DNA of 64,000 bases, from assembly GCA_903909435.1 (NCBI GenBank), contig CAIVVT010000061.1, forward strand, positions 1 through 64,000. The letters run 5' to 3'. The stretch is from an uncultured Acidobacteriia bacterium (GTDB lineage: Bacteria > Acidobacteriota > Terriglobia > Bryobacterales > Bryobacteraceae). Below the pieces are notes generated by a model. The model did no database searches, had not been told where the DNA came from, and saw only the letters and a program-made list of their open reading frames with translations. Position numbers and translations under genes: made by a program. How positions within the stretch are numbered: position 1 is the first letter of the stretch; each line of letters opens with the position of its first letter. Below, piece after piece: positions 17,331-27,245 of the stretch.

Positions 17331-17464
17331 TGGCTCTGTCGGCGGAAGTCCGGTTCGGTGGTGACGGGCCGGGGCTCTGGAGGCGGTGCGCTCAAACTAG
17401 CAAAGTTGCCGCGAGGAATGAAACGCTGATTAGCGACGAGTGCCGTTGAACGGTTTCCCCACGG

Positions 17465-17869
17465 TCAGAACTCCCAAGTCCTGAAGAAATGCTGGTGTGC
17501 GTACAGATCGATGTGTTTGCCCACGAAACGTACGCCCTCCATCTCCAGCCGCAGACGCTGCTCAATCGCGGAGTCGAGTTTGGTTTTGATAAACCCGCCG
17601 GAACCAGCGACGCGTTGCCAAGGTAGGGTATCCCCGCAATTGCGGAGCAGGCGGGCCACCTGGCGGTGGTAGCGCGGATAGCCGGCGGCGGCTGCAACCT
17701 GACCGTAGCTTGCCACCTTGCCCCGCGGAATCGAGAGAATGACTTCGCGAAAGCGCTGGTCGCGCGCCTCCTTCTCGGCGGGCGGGTCGAACATGCCCAG
17801 CCTCGCGATGTCCGGCTGCTTCATCGGTTTGGGGCTACGCCGGAACGAAAGTGGTACCGATTTCGGCAT
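17465..17869 (-). CDS. Alkyltransferase-like (ATL) DNA repair protein
   Basis: 134 residues of the O6-alkylguanine-DNA alkyltransferase fold without the alkyl acceptor. The family motif PCHRV reads PWQRV here, with W84 in place of the reactive Cys, the defining mark of ATL proteins (E. coli YbaZ, S. pombe Atl1). These bind and flip O6-alkylguanine and hand it to nucleotide excision repair. The nucleotide-flipping Tyr (Y55 in SYGQVA) and the recognition helix (RQVARLLRN) are present. The start is uncertain: an internal Met 45 bases downstream is possible. It stands alone at the end of the minus-strand block headed by typA. Confidence 0.85.
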   Translation of the reverse strand: MPKSVPLSFRRSPKPMKQPDIARLGMFDPPAEKEARDQRFREVILSIPRGKVASYGQVAAAAGYPRYHRQVARLLRNCGDTLPWQRVAGSGGFIKTKLDSAIEQRLRLEMEGVRFVGKHIDLYAHQHFFRTWEF

Positions 17870-17952
17870 CTACAGATTGACGATAGTACAGCGGACGCGA
17901 AACTCGCGCGAGACTCAGGCGTACACGTCGCCAGAGCCGGCGCGAGATTGAT

Positions 17953-19752
17953 CTATCGCTGGTTCGCCTTCAGGATCTTCTTCCGCAACCGGATCGATTT
18001 CGGCGTTACCTCGACGTACTCGTCTTCTTTGATGAACTCGATGGCCCGATCCAGGTTCAAAACCCTCGGCGGCACCAGACGGATGGCCTCGTCGGCGGTA
18101 GAGGAGCGCATGTTGGTGAGCTTCTTCTCCTTGACGATGTTTACGTTCATGTCTTCCGATCGAGAATTCTCGCCGATGATCATGCCCTCGTAGACTTCCG
18201 TGGTCGGAGCAATGAAGATCTCGCCGCGCTCCTGCAGGTTCCAGATGGCGAACGCTGTCGAGAATCCGGTGCGGTCCGCGACCAGAGCGCCGGTCGAGCG
18301 CATCGGGATCTCGCCCTGCCACTCGATGTAGCCGTGGAACAGCGAATTCATGATCGCCGTGCCCTTGGTGTCCGTCAACATCTCGTTGCGCAGGCCGATC
18401 AAGCCGCGCGAGGGAACCAGGAACTCAAGGCGTGCGCGGCCAGAGCCGTGATTGACCATCTTGTTCATCTTGCCCTTGCGCATGCCCATCTTCTCGATGA
18501 CTACGCCGACATAGTTGTCCTGGATATCGACGACCAGGTGCTCCAGCGGTTCGTGCACCTTACCGTCGATCAGCTTGGTGAGGATCTCCGGCTTGCCCAC
18601 CATCAGCTCGTAACCTTCACGGCGCATCATCTCAACGAGAATTGCCAGTTGAAGTTCGCCGCGGCCCATCACTTTGAACGCTTCCGGACCGCCCGCCTCT
18701 TCGACGCGCAGACTTACGTTGGTGAGCAGTTCTTTGTCGAGGCGGTCGCGCAGGTTGCGCGAAGTCACGTACTGGCCCTCGCGTCCGGCGAAAGGCGAAG
18801 TGTTGATCGTGAACAGCATTGAGATCGTCGGCTCGTCGATCTGGATGATCGGGAGCGGAACCGGATTCTCGGCTTCGCTCACGGTTTCGCCGATGGTGAT
18901 GCCCTCCACGCCGGAGATGGCGAGCACGTCGCCCGGCCGGCCTTCGGTCTCCTCGACGCGCTTCAGGCCCTCAAACGAGTACATCCGGGTGATCTTGGTG
19001 CGTTGCACCTGGCCGTCGAGCTTGCAGATGGACACTTCCTCGCCGATGCGGAACGTACCCTGGAATACTCGGCCTATGGCGATGCGTCCGAGGTATTCGG
19101 AGTAGTCGAGGTTCGCCACCTGGAACTGCAGCGGCGCTTCCGGATCTCCCACGGGAGCGGGGATGTACTGCAGGATGGCGTCGAACAGTGGGCGCAGGTC
19201 CGTGCCTTCGTCCTCCAACTTGAGCTTGGCGACGCCGTCCCTTGAGATGGCGTAAATCACCGGGAAGTCGAGCTGTTCTTCGGTGGCGTCGAGGTCGATG
19301 AAAAGGTCGAAGACCTCGTTCAGCACTTCCTGCGGCCGGGCGTCCGGGCGGTCGATCTTGTTGATAACCACGATCGGCGGGAGGTTCAGTTCGAGGGCTT
19401 TGGACAATACGTAGCGCGTCTGGGGTAGAGGCCCCTCGCTCGCGTCGACCAGCAGCATCACGCCATCCACCAGTTTCAAAGCGCGCTCCACTTCGCCGCC
19501 GAAGTCGGAGTGGCCGGGGGTGTCCACGATATTGATCTTCGTGCCCTGGTAGTGGATGCCGGTGGTTTTGGACAGGATGGTGATGCCGCGCTCGCGCTCC
19601 AACTCGTTGGAGTCCATGACTCGGTCTTCAATGCGTTCGTTGGCCCGGTAGATGCCACTTTGCCGGAACATGGCGTCGACCAGGGTGGTCTTGCCGTGAT
19701 CTACGTGCGCAATGATGGCAATGTTGCGAAGGCGGTCGTGGATTGTGCTCAT
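17953..19752 (-). CDS. typA: Translational GTPase TypA/BipA
   Basis: 599 residues, a typical length. TypA is an EF-G-like ribosome-associated GTPase needed for large-subunit assembly and growth under stress. The G1 motif AHVDHGKTT is at residues 15-23, G2 in ERERGITI, G3 in DTPGHSDFG and G4 in NKIDRPDA. The C-terminal domain has the family segment [22 protein letters not shown]. It is divergent from der with only 57 bases between the start codons, so the two promoters must lie close together or overlap. Confidence 0.97.
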   Translation of the reverse strand: MSTIHDRLRNIAIIAHVDHGKTTLVDAMFRQSGIYRANERIEDRVMDSNELERERGITILSKTTGIHYQGTKINIVDTPGHSDFGGEVERALKLVDGVMLLVDASEGPLPQTRYVLSKALELNLPPIVVINKIDRPDARPQEVLNEVFDLFIDLDATEEQLDFPVIYAISRDGVAKLKLEDEGTDLRPLFDAILQYIPAPVGDPEAPLQFQVANLDYSEYLGRIAIGRVFQGTFRIGEEVSICKLDGQVQRTKITRMYSFEGLKRVEETEGRPGDVLAISGVEGITIGETVSEAENPVPLPIIQIDEPTISMLFTINTSPFAGREGQYVTSRNLRDRLDKELLTNVSLRVEEAGGPEAFKVMGRGELQLAILVEMMRREGYELMVGKPEILTKLIDGKVHEPLEHLVVDIQDNYVGVVIEKMGMRKGKMNKMVNHGSGRARLEFLVPSRGLIGLRNEMLTDTKGTAIMNSLFHGYIEWQGEIPMRSTGALVADRTGFSTAFAIWNLQERGEIFIAPTTEVYEGMIIGENSRSEDMNVNIVKEKKLTNMRSSTADEAIRLVPPRVLNLDRAIEFIKEDEYVEVTPKSIRLRKKILKANQR

Positions 19753-19809
19753 GAATAATTGCGAAAGAAAAAAAGGGGGTACCCTTCCATTGTTACACTG
19801 AGAGCGGTG

Positions 19810-21150
19810 ATGTCCAAAACGTCGGGTAAAGACCCCGCCGGTCTTCCGACTATCGTAATCGTCGGTCGGCCTAATGTCGGCAAGTCGTCAATCTTCAACG
19901 CCATCCTCGGGCAGAGGAAGGCGATAACGGGGAATGAACCCGGAATTACGCGCGATCGGATCTATGGCGAAGCCGTCCACCGGCACCGCCGGTTCGTGTT
20001 GATCGACACGGGCGGAATCATTCCCGATGACCTGGCGACCATCCCTGCCGAGATCCTAAAACAGGCTCGCGTGGCCCTCGAGGCGGCGGACCAGATCATC
20101 CTGGTGGTGGATGGACGCACCGAGATGACCTCGGCGGACCGCGATCTGGCGCAGATCCTCAGGAAGCTGAGCAAGCCGGTGGTGGTCACCGTCAACAAGA
20201 TCGACGATCCCAAGCGCGAATCGCTGACCACGGAGTTCTACGCGCTCGGATTCCCGCGGGTGATGCCGGTTTCGGCCGAGCACCGCAAAGGTCTAAACGA
20301 CCTGCTGGACGAGCTGACGAAAGATTTCCCCATCAACGAGTCGGAAGAGGACGAAGAGGCGGAGAAGGGTCCGCGCCCCGTGCGCGTGTCCATCATCGGA
20401 CGGCCGAATGTCGGCAAATCGACGCTGCTGAACGCCCTGATCGGCGGCGAGCGGGCGATCGTCTCTCCCATTGCCGGCACTACGCGCGATTCCGTGGACG
20501 AGTCAATCGTTGTGGAAGGACGCGAGTACGTCTTCATCGACACCGCCGGCATCCGCCGCAAGGGCAAGACGTTTGAGATGGCGGAGAAGTTGAGCGTCAT
20601 GATGGCGCGCAAGAACATCCGCATGGCCCACGTCACGCTGCTGGTGCTGGACGCCACCGAGGGACCGGTAGCGAGCGACGCCACCATCGGCGGTTACGCG
20701 CACGAAGAGGGTCGCGCGCTGATCATCTGCGTCAACAAGTGGGACCTGCTGGAGTCGAAGAAGCAGAAAGAGTACGAGCAAAACATTCGCGACCAGTTCA
20801 AGTTCCTCGATTACGCGCCGGTCGTGTTCCTCTCGGCCAAAGAGAACCGCGGAGTCCATGGGCTATTCAAGCGCATCGCGACGGCATACACGAATTTCGA
20901 CAAACGTATTCCGACGGGCGAACTGAATCGCTTTGCCGAGACGCTCGATTTTGGCTATCAACGCCGTATCTATTACATGACGCAGCCCTCGGTGCGACCT
21001 CCCACTTTCGTGCTCTTCATGGACACCTACCAGGAACTCTATTTTTCAATTGAGCGCATGGTGGCCAACAAGATCCGCGAACGCTTCGGGTTTGAAGGCT
21101 CGCCCGTCATCATCAAGACGCGCGGGCGCCGCAAGTCCACTAAAGATTGA
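19810..21150 (+). CDS. der: Ribosome assembly GTPase Der (EngA)
   Basis: 446 residues with two consecutive GTPase domains and a C-terminal KH-like domain, the unique Der arrangement, required for 50S subunit maturation. The first G1 is GRPNVGKS at residues 19-26 and the second GRPNVGKST near 197. G3 motifs are DTGGI and DTAGIRRKG and G4 motifs NKID and NKWD. The C-terminus shows [16 protein letters not shown] and ends in [12 protein letters not shown] 19810 is preferred over a GTG at 19759 on family length. Together with typA this is a divergent pair of ribosome-biogenesis GTPases. Confidence 0.97.
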   Translation: MSKTSGKDPAGLPTIVIVGRPNVGKSSIFNAILGQRKAITGNEPGITRDRIYGEAVHRHRRFVLIDTGGIIPDDLATIPAEILKQARVALEAADQIILVVDGRTEMTSADRDLAQILRKLSKPVVVTVNKIDDPKRESLTTEFYALGFPRVMPVSAEHRKGLNDLLDELTKDFPINESEEDEEAEKGPRPVRVSIIGRPNVGKSTLLNALIGGERAIVSPIAGTTRDSVDESIVVEGREYVFIDTAGIRRKGKTFEMAEKLSVMMARKNIRMAHVTLLVLDATEGPVASDATIGGYAHEEGRALIICVNKWDLLESKKQKEYEQNIRDQFKFLDYAPVVFLSAKENRGVHGLFKRIATAYTNFDKRIPTGELNRFAETLDFGYQRRIYYMTQPSVRPPTFVLFMDTYQELYFSIERMVANKIRERFGFEGSPVIIKTRGRRKSTKD

Positions 21151-21179
21151 ACGCCCCGCCGACGGGACAGCCGAGTCCG

Positions 21180-21767
21180 CTAACGCGTCACGATGAACTC
21201 AATCGCGTCGAACGGGGCTAAGTGAATGCGGCGCGCGAGGGCTTGATTCTTCAACAATTGAAGTACCTGTTGGATGCTCTCCCGCTGGCCGACAGTGAGC
21301 GCCGCCTTGAAGATATCCGCGCGCTCCCGATGGCTGTATGTGACGTACTGCGCCTTGCCAGCGATCTGCTCAAGGGCAGTCCAAAACGAATTCCGTTGGA
21401 ATAGCCTGCGCGTTTCGGCTACCTCTCGCAAGACGGCGATGCGGACGCCCGGGCCGGTAAACAAGGCTTGCGTGCAGCGGGTCAACTCCAATGTGCGGCC
21501 AGGTTCGTCGTCGGGCAGACAAGCAAGTGCGGCGGTCAACTCCGCGGCGCTCAGTTCCAGAGGTTGCCACCGGAAGCGTGTCGCGCCTCCGGTCACGGAT
21601 CCACGCTTGAGGGTCGCGGCGATTCTCTCGTGATCCTTGCCGTGGACCGCCGCGATTTCCGCCAGCAGTTCCCCGAACTGCATCTCGCGAACGACGACGG
21701 GAGTCAGCGCGATGGAGCCTGCCTCTTCCGAACTGAGTTTCACCCGTACGGTGTCCGGCGCTGCCAT
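21180..21767 (-). CDS. Conserved hypothetical protein
   Basis: 195 residues, no signal peptide or membrane segment. The sequence starts with a beta-rich part (DTVRVKLSSEEAGSIALTPVVVREM) and continues mainly alpha-helical. It contains no catalytic motif that I recognise. Codon use and GC resemble the neighbours, so it is likely to be a real gene. It faces der tail-to-tail (29 bases) and follows queD on the same strand by 72 bases, so it may belong to the dinG-queD transcript. Confidence 0.65.
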   Translation of the reverse strand: MAAPDTVRVKLSSEEAGSIALTPVVVREMQFGELLAEIAAVHGKDHERIAATLKRGSVTGGATRFRWQPLELSAAELTAALACLPDDEPGRTLELTRCTQALFTGPGVRIAVLREVAETRRLFQRNSFWTALEQIAGKAQYVTYSHRERADIFKAALTVGQRESIQQVLQLLKNQALARRIHLAPFDAIEFIVTR

Positions 21768-21839
21768 GTGATCAGTCTATCCTCGGGAGAAGACCGCTGC
21801 CCTCCGCGAGAGGCCGCGCTCGGCGGCGGGATCCCCGTT

Positions 21840-22223
21840 TCAGTCCGGGCGGTAAACGGCCCAGGCGGTGTCCGTCTCCTGCACCACGGCTTCCTTCAGA
21901 CGCGCGCCGGCTTCCTCAAGTTGGGCGGCGAGGATCCGGCCCACTTCCTGGAAAACGTAGCGCGCCACGCCTTCGGCGCTGGGGTTGACGGTCTCAAACT
22001 CAGGCAGGTCGTTCAGATAGGCGTGGTCGAACCTTTCGCACACCGCGCGCAGGGCTTTTTTCAGGTCGCCAAAGTCAAGCATCAGCCCGATGGAGTTGAG
22101 CCGCGGCCCTTCCACCGCCACCTGCACGCGATAATTGTGGCCGTGCGGGTTGGCGCACTTGCCAATGTAGCCGCGCAGGGCGTGTCCCGCCGAGAAACTG
22201 TGTTCTACTCGTAACTCAAACAT
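21840..22223 (-). CDS. queD: 6-carboxytetrahydropterin synthase QueD
   Basis: 127 residues. QueD converts 7,8-dihydroneopterin triphosphate to 6-carboxytetrahydropterin, the first committed step to queuosine and other 7-deazapurines. Zinc ligands are H14, H27 and H29 (SAGHAL and PHGHNY) and the catalytic Cys is C23 (GKCANPHGH). The ATG at 22223 overlaps the stop of the dinG-like gene by 8 bases and has GGAAGAG inside that gene as its ribosome site, so translation is coupled. The other queuosine genes (queC, queE, queF) are not in the window. Confidence 0.92.
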   Translation of the reverse strand: MFELRVEHSFSAGHALRGYIGKCANPHGHNYRVQVAVEGPRLNSIGLMLDFGDLKKALRAVCERFDHAYLNDLPEFETVNPSAEGVARYVFQEVGRILAAQLEEAGARLKEAVVQETDTAWAVYRPD

Positions 22224-24135
22224 TCGCAAAGAACTCTTCCACGTCCTTCACATCCGTAGTGAAGCGATAGGGGGGTAAGCTGTCAAAGAAAACCTGGCCG
22301 TAACGCTGCCGCGTGATGCGATTGTCCAGCAGCACCAGGACGCCACGATCGTTGCGGCTGCGGATCAGGCGGCCGAACCCCTGCTTTAGCGCGATGGCTG
22401 CCTGGGGCACCTGGTAGTCGAAAAACGGGTTGCCGCCCGCCTCTTTCAACGCTTGGATGCGAGCGCCAACCACGGGGTCGCTCGGAACCGCGAAAGGCAA
22501 CTTATCAATGATAACGCAGCTCAGTTGCTCGCCTTGAACGTCGACACCCTGCCAGAACGAGGATGTTGCAAAAAGGACACAGTGTGGTGTGGTGCGAAAT
22601 TCCTCAAGCAGCGCTCGCTGTGGGGCTGTGCCCTGAAGCAAAGCCGGGTAATCGAGCAGCGGCGCGACGCGTTCATGGATCGTGCGCATCTGCTGGTAGC
22701 TGGTAAACAGGACGAAGGCGCGCCCGCGAGTATGGGTCAGGATTTCGAGGATCTCGACCGCCGCTGCAGCCGAGAACGCGGGCGTGCGCACGTCGGGCAA
22801 ATGGTGGGGCACGTACAGCAGGCACTGCGTGCCGTAGTCGTAATGGCTTGGCACTATCAGTTCGCGAGCGCCGTCGAGGCCCAATCGCGAGCGGAGGAAA
22901 TCGAAATTCTCTCCCACGGCCAGCGTTGCCGAGGTCAGGATGGCCGTGGAAACGGTCGAGAACAGCTTCACGCGCAGCAGGGCCGAAACGTCGATCGGTG
23001 TCGCCTGCAGGTACGTGCCCCGGCCGCGTCGCTCGATGAAATAGACTGTCGCGGAGCCGTCGGGCTCCATCCAGCGGCGGAGCCGCTCGCGCAGGTCCAA
23101 CAGGCGGCGGTGCAGCGGGACCAATTCCTCCGGTGCGTTTCGAATGGTCGAGATGTGCGCGGCCAGCATTTCGAGGACGGCGAGGAAGTTGCGGTAGGTG
23201 TCGCCGTGACGTTCGAGAAACAGATCCTGGGCATCGTACCCGGTGCGCCCTTCCTGGGCCGGGAGCAGTGCGAAGAACCGATCCGAATGGTCGGCCAGCA
23301 TGGAGAGCATCTGGTCGAGACCAGGCGTCAGGACCTCCTTGCGGCGCGCAACCGAGACGATGTCCCGGCGCAGGTCCTCCGCCTGGTGGTTCGAAACGCT
23401 CAGGCCGAAATACTGGCCGGCCACATCCTCGATGTCGTGCGCTTCGTCGAAAATGACCGCTGCGTAATCGGGGATGATCCCGCCGTAGTCCTCTTCTTTC
23501 ACGGCCAAATCGGCGAAAAAGAGATGGTGGTTGACCACGATGAGGTCGCTCTCCATCGCCTTCACGTGCATCTGGGTGATGAAGCAGCGCTCGAACTGCG
23601 GGCATTTTGAGCCGGTACAAGTCTCGCGCCGGGCATCCAGTTTGGCCCAGGCGGTGCAGCCCTCGGTCAGGTCTTTGATGGACGCGCGGTCGCCGGTCTC
23701 GGTGGTCGCTTCCCACTCGCGAATGATGGCGAAGTCGGAAACCTCTTCCAACCCTTCCAGAATCGGCTCCTTCTCGGCATCGTAGAGCTTCTGCCGGCAG
23801 AGGTAATTCGACCGGCCCTTCATCAGGCAGGCGCGAATTCCGGCCGGGAAAAACTGCTCCAGAAACGGGATGTCCTTGTAGAAAAGCTGCTCTTGCAGGT
23901 TCTTGGTGCCGGTGGATACCACCACCCGTTTGCCCGAGAGCAGGGCTGGCACGAGGTAGGCCAACGTCTTGCCAGTGCCGGTCCCCGCCTCGACAATCTG
24001 GTGCCGTTTCTCGCTGAGCGCTTTCTCCACGGCCAGGGACATTTCCAGTTGACCTGGACGGAATTCGAAATTCGGGTGAGCCTCAGCGAGCGGGCCGTTC
24101 CGCGAGAAGAACTTTCTGACAGTGAGAGCAGCCAT
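22216..24135 (-). CDS. DinG/XPD-family ATP-dependent DNA helicase
   Basis: 639 residues, superfamily 2 5'-3' helicase. Walker A is GTGTGKT (51-57) and Walker B DEAH (230-233). Four iron-sulfur ligands are C113, C173, C178 and C184; the spacing of the last three (5 and 6) matches E. coli DinG. C-terminal helicase motifs appear as FVLFTSYQQM, FWQGVDVQGEQL and QGFGRLIRSRNDRG. DinG-type enzymes unwind R-loops, forks and G-quadruplexes in DNA repair. YoaA is an equally close relative, so no symbol is given. It is the first gene of a dinG-queD pair. Confidence 0.93.
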   Translation of the reverse strand: MAALTVRKFFSRNGPLAEAHPNFEFRPGQLEMSLAVEKALSEKRHQIVEAGTGTGKTLAYLVPALLSGKRVVVSTGTKNLQEQLFYKDIPFLEQFFPAGIRACLMKGRSNYLCRQKLYDAEKEPILEGLEEVSDFAIIREWEATTETGDRASIKDLTEGCTAWAKLDARRETCTGSKCPQFERCFITQMHVKAMESDLIVVNHHLFFADLAVKEEDYGGIIPDYAAVIFDEAHDIEDVAGQYFGLSVSNHQAEDLRRDIVSVARRKEVLTPGLDQMLSMLADHSDRFFALLPAQEGRTGYDAQDLFLERHGDTYRNFLAVLEMLAAHISTIRNAPEELVPLHRRLLDLRERLRRWMEPDGSATVYFIERRGRGTYLQATPIDVSALLRVKLFSTVSTAILTSATLAVGENFDFLRSRLGLDGARELIVPSHYDYGTQCLLYVPHHLPDVRTPAFSAAAAVEILEILTHTRGRAFVLFTSYQQMRTIHERVAPLLDYPALLQGTAPQRALLEEFRTTPHCVLFATSSFWQGVDVQGEQLSCVIIDKLPFAVPSDPVVGARIQALKEAGGNPFFDYQVPQAAIALKQGFGRLIRSRNDRGVLVLLDNRITRQRYGQVFFDSLPPYRFTTDVKDVEEFFANV

Positions 24136-24231
24136 CGAGTACGGCTACTCTCCCGAAGCGAGCGGCGCCCGGGTGACCTCAAGACTCTGCGGGAAGAACC
24201 GGCGCACGACCTGGGACGCTATGGGCATGGT

Positions 24232-24897
24232 CTAGCCCTTCACCCCGGCTGCGCGGGCAAATCCGCGAAAAAGGGCAGTCTCCTCGGGTACTCGGGAATT
24301 CTCTTCCGGGTGCCATTGAACTCCGAGTAAGAAAGCAGGGCCAGGATCCTCCAGCGCCTCCACGATCCCGTCGTCTGCTCTGGCGGAGATGCGCAAACCC
24401 GCGCCGACGACATTGATGGCTTGATGGTGCCGGGACACCACTTCAAAATGCGCCGTGCCGACGATGCCCCGCAGGCGCGTGCCCTCCGTGATATTGACTA
24501 CGTGCGTGGCGTGCTTGCTGGTCCCGCCGAGGTGGGTATCACCCCGATGGGCATCCCCAATGTGCTGTGCCAAAGTGCCGCCACAGGCGACGTTGATAAG
24601 TTGAAGTCCCCGGCAGATACCGAGCACCGGCATGCCACGTTCGCGTGCCTGCTTAAACAGCGCAAGTTCCATTTCGTCGCGTTCGCGCCGCGGATCCTGA
24701 GCCTGGAGATTCGACTCGCCGTAGTATTTCGGGTCTATATCGCCGCCGCCGCCCAATACCAGGCCGGAATAGGGGATCAGAGAGGCGGGTGGACTCTCGG
24801 GCGTGAAGGGTTCAACCTCCAGCCCCACGGCGCGCAGGGCGTCCAGATACGGTCCAGCCTTCCTCAGATAACCGATGGTAAAAGCGACCTTACGCAT
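24232..24897 (-). CDS. Class I glutamine amidotransferase (peptidase C26, PuuD-like)
   Basis: 221 residues. The nucleophile elbow is C95 in VLGICRGLQLINV, and the partner His-Glu is in GVQWHPEEN. GLVLGGGGDIDPKYYGE is the C26 family segment that distinguishes gamma-glutamyl hydrolases such as PuuD (gamma-Glu-GABA hydrolase, putrescine breakdown) from synthetase-linked amidotransferases. No putrescine genes are adjacent, so the natural gamma-glutamyl substrate is not certain. It probably acts in the cytoplasm; no signal peptide is present. Confidence 0.88.
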   Translation of the reverse strand: MRKVAFTIGYLRKAGPYLDALRAVGLEVEPFTPESPPASLIPYSGLVLGGGGDIDPKYYGESNLQAQDPRRERDEMELALFKQARERGMPVLGICRGLQLINVACGGTLAQHIGDAHRGDTHLGGTSKHATHVVNITEGTRLRGIVGTAHFEVVSRHHQAINVVGAGLRISARADDGIVEALEDPGPAFLLGVQWHPEENSRVPEETALFRGFARAAGVKG

Positions 24898-25056
24898 TGC
24901 GCTGGTGGCGATCTCCCTCAGGCGACACGCTCAACCGGCGAACCCACGCGTCCGGCGGCGAGTTGTGCACTCTCATCCTATTGTCCGTCACGCCGCCAAG
25001 CGCGTGTTTGCCTTCTATCATCCATGCGGCATAATGCCGGGCCGGTGGGCATTCCG

Positions 25057-26253
25057 TCAACGCGCGTAGGGGCTGTAGTCATCCCAGTTCCAGGGTGTGA
25101 AGCGGTCGCCGATCACGGCTTCCAGCAACTCCTTGAACAGGCTGTGCCCATTCGAACTGTTGGTCAAAACGAGCAGGCAGGTCTTGCGGTCGTCAAAACA
25201 CACGGCATGGTTCTCCGTGCCTTCGTCATGGCCTTCCTTAAAAAAGGCTTTGCCGAAGGGTGAAAAGAAGAGGCCCCAGCCGAGCCCGTACGAGAGTTGG
25301 ATGCCATCGTTCTCCGTGGTGGTTTCCGGAGCGAGCGTGGGGAATTGCTTCACCGAATGGATGCGGATCTGCGGACTGAGCATTTGCTGGCGCGAGGCGG
25401 GACTGATCCCTTCGCCGCTTAACACGCCGTGTAGAAACCGCGCATAGTCCGACAGTGTCGTATCCATGGACCCACCGGCTCCCGCATATTGCTTGCGGGT
25501 GTGCTCGATGAACCGGCCCTGCGCGTCGTAACCGTCGGAGTAGTCGGACGCAAAGCGCGGCTCCCACACCATGCTGGTGCGTTTCATGCCAAAGCGGTCG
25601 AAAATCCGCACTCGCATCAGGTCTGCCACGGAGCGGTGCGTGACCTGCTCGACGACGAATCCAAGTAAGTTGATGCCCTCGCCGGAATAGGCATAGCGCG
25701 TGCCGGGCTCGAACTTGATGTCGAGTTTAGCGTCGTCGTTGAGCCAGCGGAAATTGGGAAACCCGGCGGTGTGGCTGAGCAGCGTCCGCGCCGTGATCAG
25801 CTTATAGCGGTCATCTGCTGCGAGGTCGGCGTACTTGGGATACTCCGGGAGCGGCTTCCTCAAGTACTCGGTCACCGGGCGGTCGAGATCGATAGCCTTC
25901 TGATCCACGAGTTGTAGCACCATGTAGGCGAAGGCCGACTTGGTGAGCGAGGCGCCGTACATGACCGAGTCCACGGTCAGGGGCTCGCTTCTTTCGACGT
26001 TGCGCAGGCCGAAGGCTTTGAGATAGACGATCTCCGAGTGGTTGAGTACGGCCAGCGCGAGTCCGGTGACGTGAGCTTTTCCCATCAAGTCTTCGACGAT
26101 TCGATCCACCTCCGGCAATTTCAGGGACACTCCGTCGAGCCGCACAACCACGGGAGGTTCCTCAATATGGCTTGGAATGCGTTCGGGCTCCGTCTGCGCT
26201 AGAGGGCAAAGCGGGATCAAAGCTGCGGCGAGCAGAAAAGTTGGTGCACGCAT
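25057..26253 (-). CDS. Exported serine hydrolase of the class C beta-lactamase fold
   Basis: 398 residues from the ATG at 26253, which has GGGAAG nearby and starts a signal peptide (MRAPTFLLAAALIPLCPLAQ). The catalytic S102-x-x-K105 is in YGASLTKSAF. The second motif YxN reads Y189-S-G, and a KEGHDEG near the C-terminus takes the place of KTG. The variants are those of penicillin-binding esterase/DD-peptidase relatives rather than true AmpC. Likely roles are peptide or ester hydrolysis in the periplasm. These genes are strongly expanded in Solibacter-type genomes. Confidence 0.88.
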   Translation of the reverse strand: MRAPTFLLAAALIPLCPLAQTEPERIPSHIEEPPVVVRLDGVSLKLPEVDRIVEDLMGKAHVTGLALAVLNHSEIVYLKAFGLRNVERSEPLTVDSVMYGASLTKSAFAYMVLQLVDQKAIDLDRPVTEYLRKPLPEYPKYADLAADDRYKLITARTLLSHTAGFPNFRWLNDDAKLDIKFEPGTRYAYSGEGINLLGFVVEQVTHRSVADLMRVRIFDRFGMKRTSMVWEPRFASDYSDGYDAQGRFIEHTRKQYAGAGGSMDTTLSDYARFLHGVLSGEGISPASRQQMLSPQIRIHSVKQFPTLAPETTTENDGIQLSYGLGWGLFFSPFGKAFFKEGHDEGTENHAVCFDDRKTCLLVLTNSSNGHSLFKELLEAVIGDRFTPWNWDDYSPYAR

Positions 26254-26443
26254 CGAATCTTCCCAGACTTGTCCGCAGCACACCGGACGGGGCTACTTCG
26301 AAGTATGGCACTGCGCCCCGCAGGAGAGCCTGACAGTCTGGGAGCGCCGCATGGCACGCGGTAGTCGGAGGGTTGGAGGGCAGGCCAAAGTTGCATTGAT
26401 GCCGGATCCGTCATATAAGAAGCATGGGGTCACATTTCAATCC

Positions 26444-27073
26444 ATGAATTTCCAGAAGGTCTATGTTTTGCCCGCGACCGCTGTTTTCGCCTTGCTTGCG
26501 GGCTGCTCATCGGAAGCTCCCAAAGAGGCGGCTAAGAAGGTTGCCAAGCCCGTCGTCGCCGTCAGCGGTCAGACGGCGCTGTTCGAAATGTACAAAACGG
26601 CACGCTCCTGGAATGGCGACTCCGCAGTCCTGCGACTGGAGAATCTGGACATTCCGGAAGCCAAAGCCGAGCCAGGCAAGTACGGCGCATGGAAGGCCAC
26701 GTTCGTCTCCTTCGAGAAGCAGCGAAAACGCGAGTTCACATACGCCGTCGCGGAATCATCCGTAGGCGTCCACAAGGGCGTCTTTCCCGGCGAGGAGTCG
26801 GCCTACAGGGCCAGCGTGCAGAACCGAATTTTCAATATCGCCGACGTGAAGATCGATACGCCCGAGGCGCTCGAGACGGCGAAGAAGCAGAAGGACATCG
26901 CCGAGATCGCGGCAAAGAACCCTGACCTCCCGGTTCAGTTTGTTCTCGAACACAACATGCAGTTGTGCCCCGTCGCGGCGTGGCGCGTCTATTGGGGGGC
27001 AACGCTCTCCACCAACCTGGGTTCGGTGTTCGTCGATGCCTCGGACGGTAAGTTCATTAAGAAACTGCACTAA
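26444..27073 (+). CDS. Lipoprotein of unknown function
   Basis: 209 residues. The N-terminus has a lipobox (FALLAGCSS), so it should be anchored to a membrane by the Cys at about position 21. A Lys/Ala/Val linker follows and then a soluble domain (about 45-209) with a strand-rich pattern (YGAWKATFVSFEKQRKREF) and a C-terminal half resembling PepSY-like folds (WRVYWGATLSTNLGSVFVDASDGK). No catalytic residue is evident. It stands between unrelated genes. The ATG lacks a clear Shine-Dalgarno; the lipobox position decides this start. Confidence 0.75.
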   Translation: MNFQKVYVLPATAVFALLAGCSSEAPKEAAKKVAKPVVAVSGQTALFEMYKTARSWNGDSAVLRLENLDIPEAKAEPGKYGAWKATFVSFEKQRKREFTYAVAESSVGVHKGVFPGEESAYRASVQNRIFNIADVKIDTPEALETAKKQKDIAEIAAKNPDLPVQFVLEHNMQLCPVAAWRVYWGATLSTNLGSVFVDASDGKFIKKLH

Positions 27074-27245
27074 TTTCGGAGAGGGCCTGAGAGGGCCATC
27101 GCAGTTGAAAGCACTGGAGGCCACCTGATTGCGGCCACCCGGTGTTTGGCCCTGTCCAGCTGCTGAATTCCAGCAGTTTGTTTCGCCGTCGCACCGGGAT
27201 GTTGAACTCAACCTGCGCCGGAGGACCGGACTATCCTGGACGGTA

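Noticed and set aside
22453-23610. 385-codon plus-strand frame opposite the DinG-type helicase
   Set aside because: The helicase has all motifs and iron-sulfur cysteines. The opposite frame has no motif or start signal.
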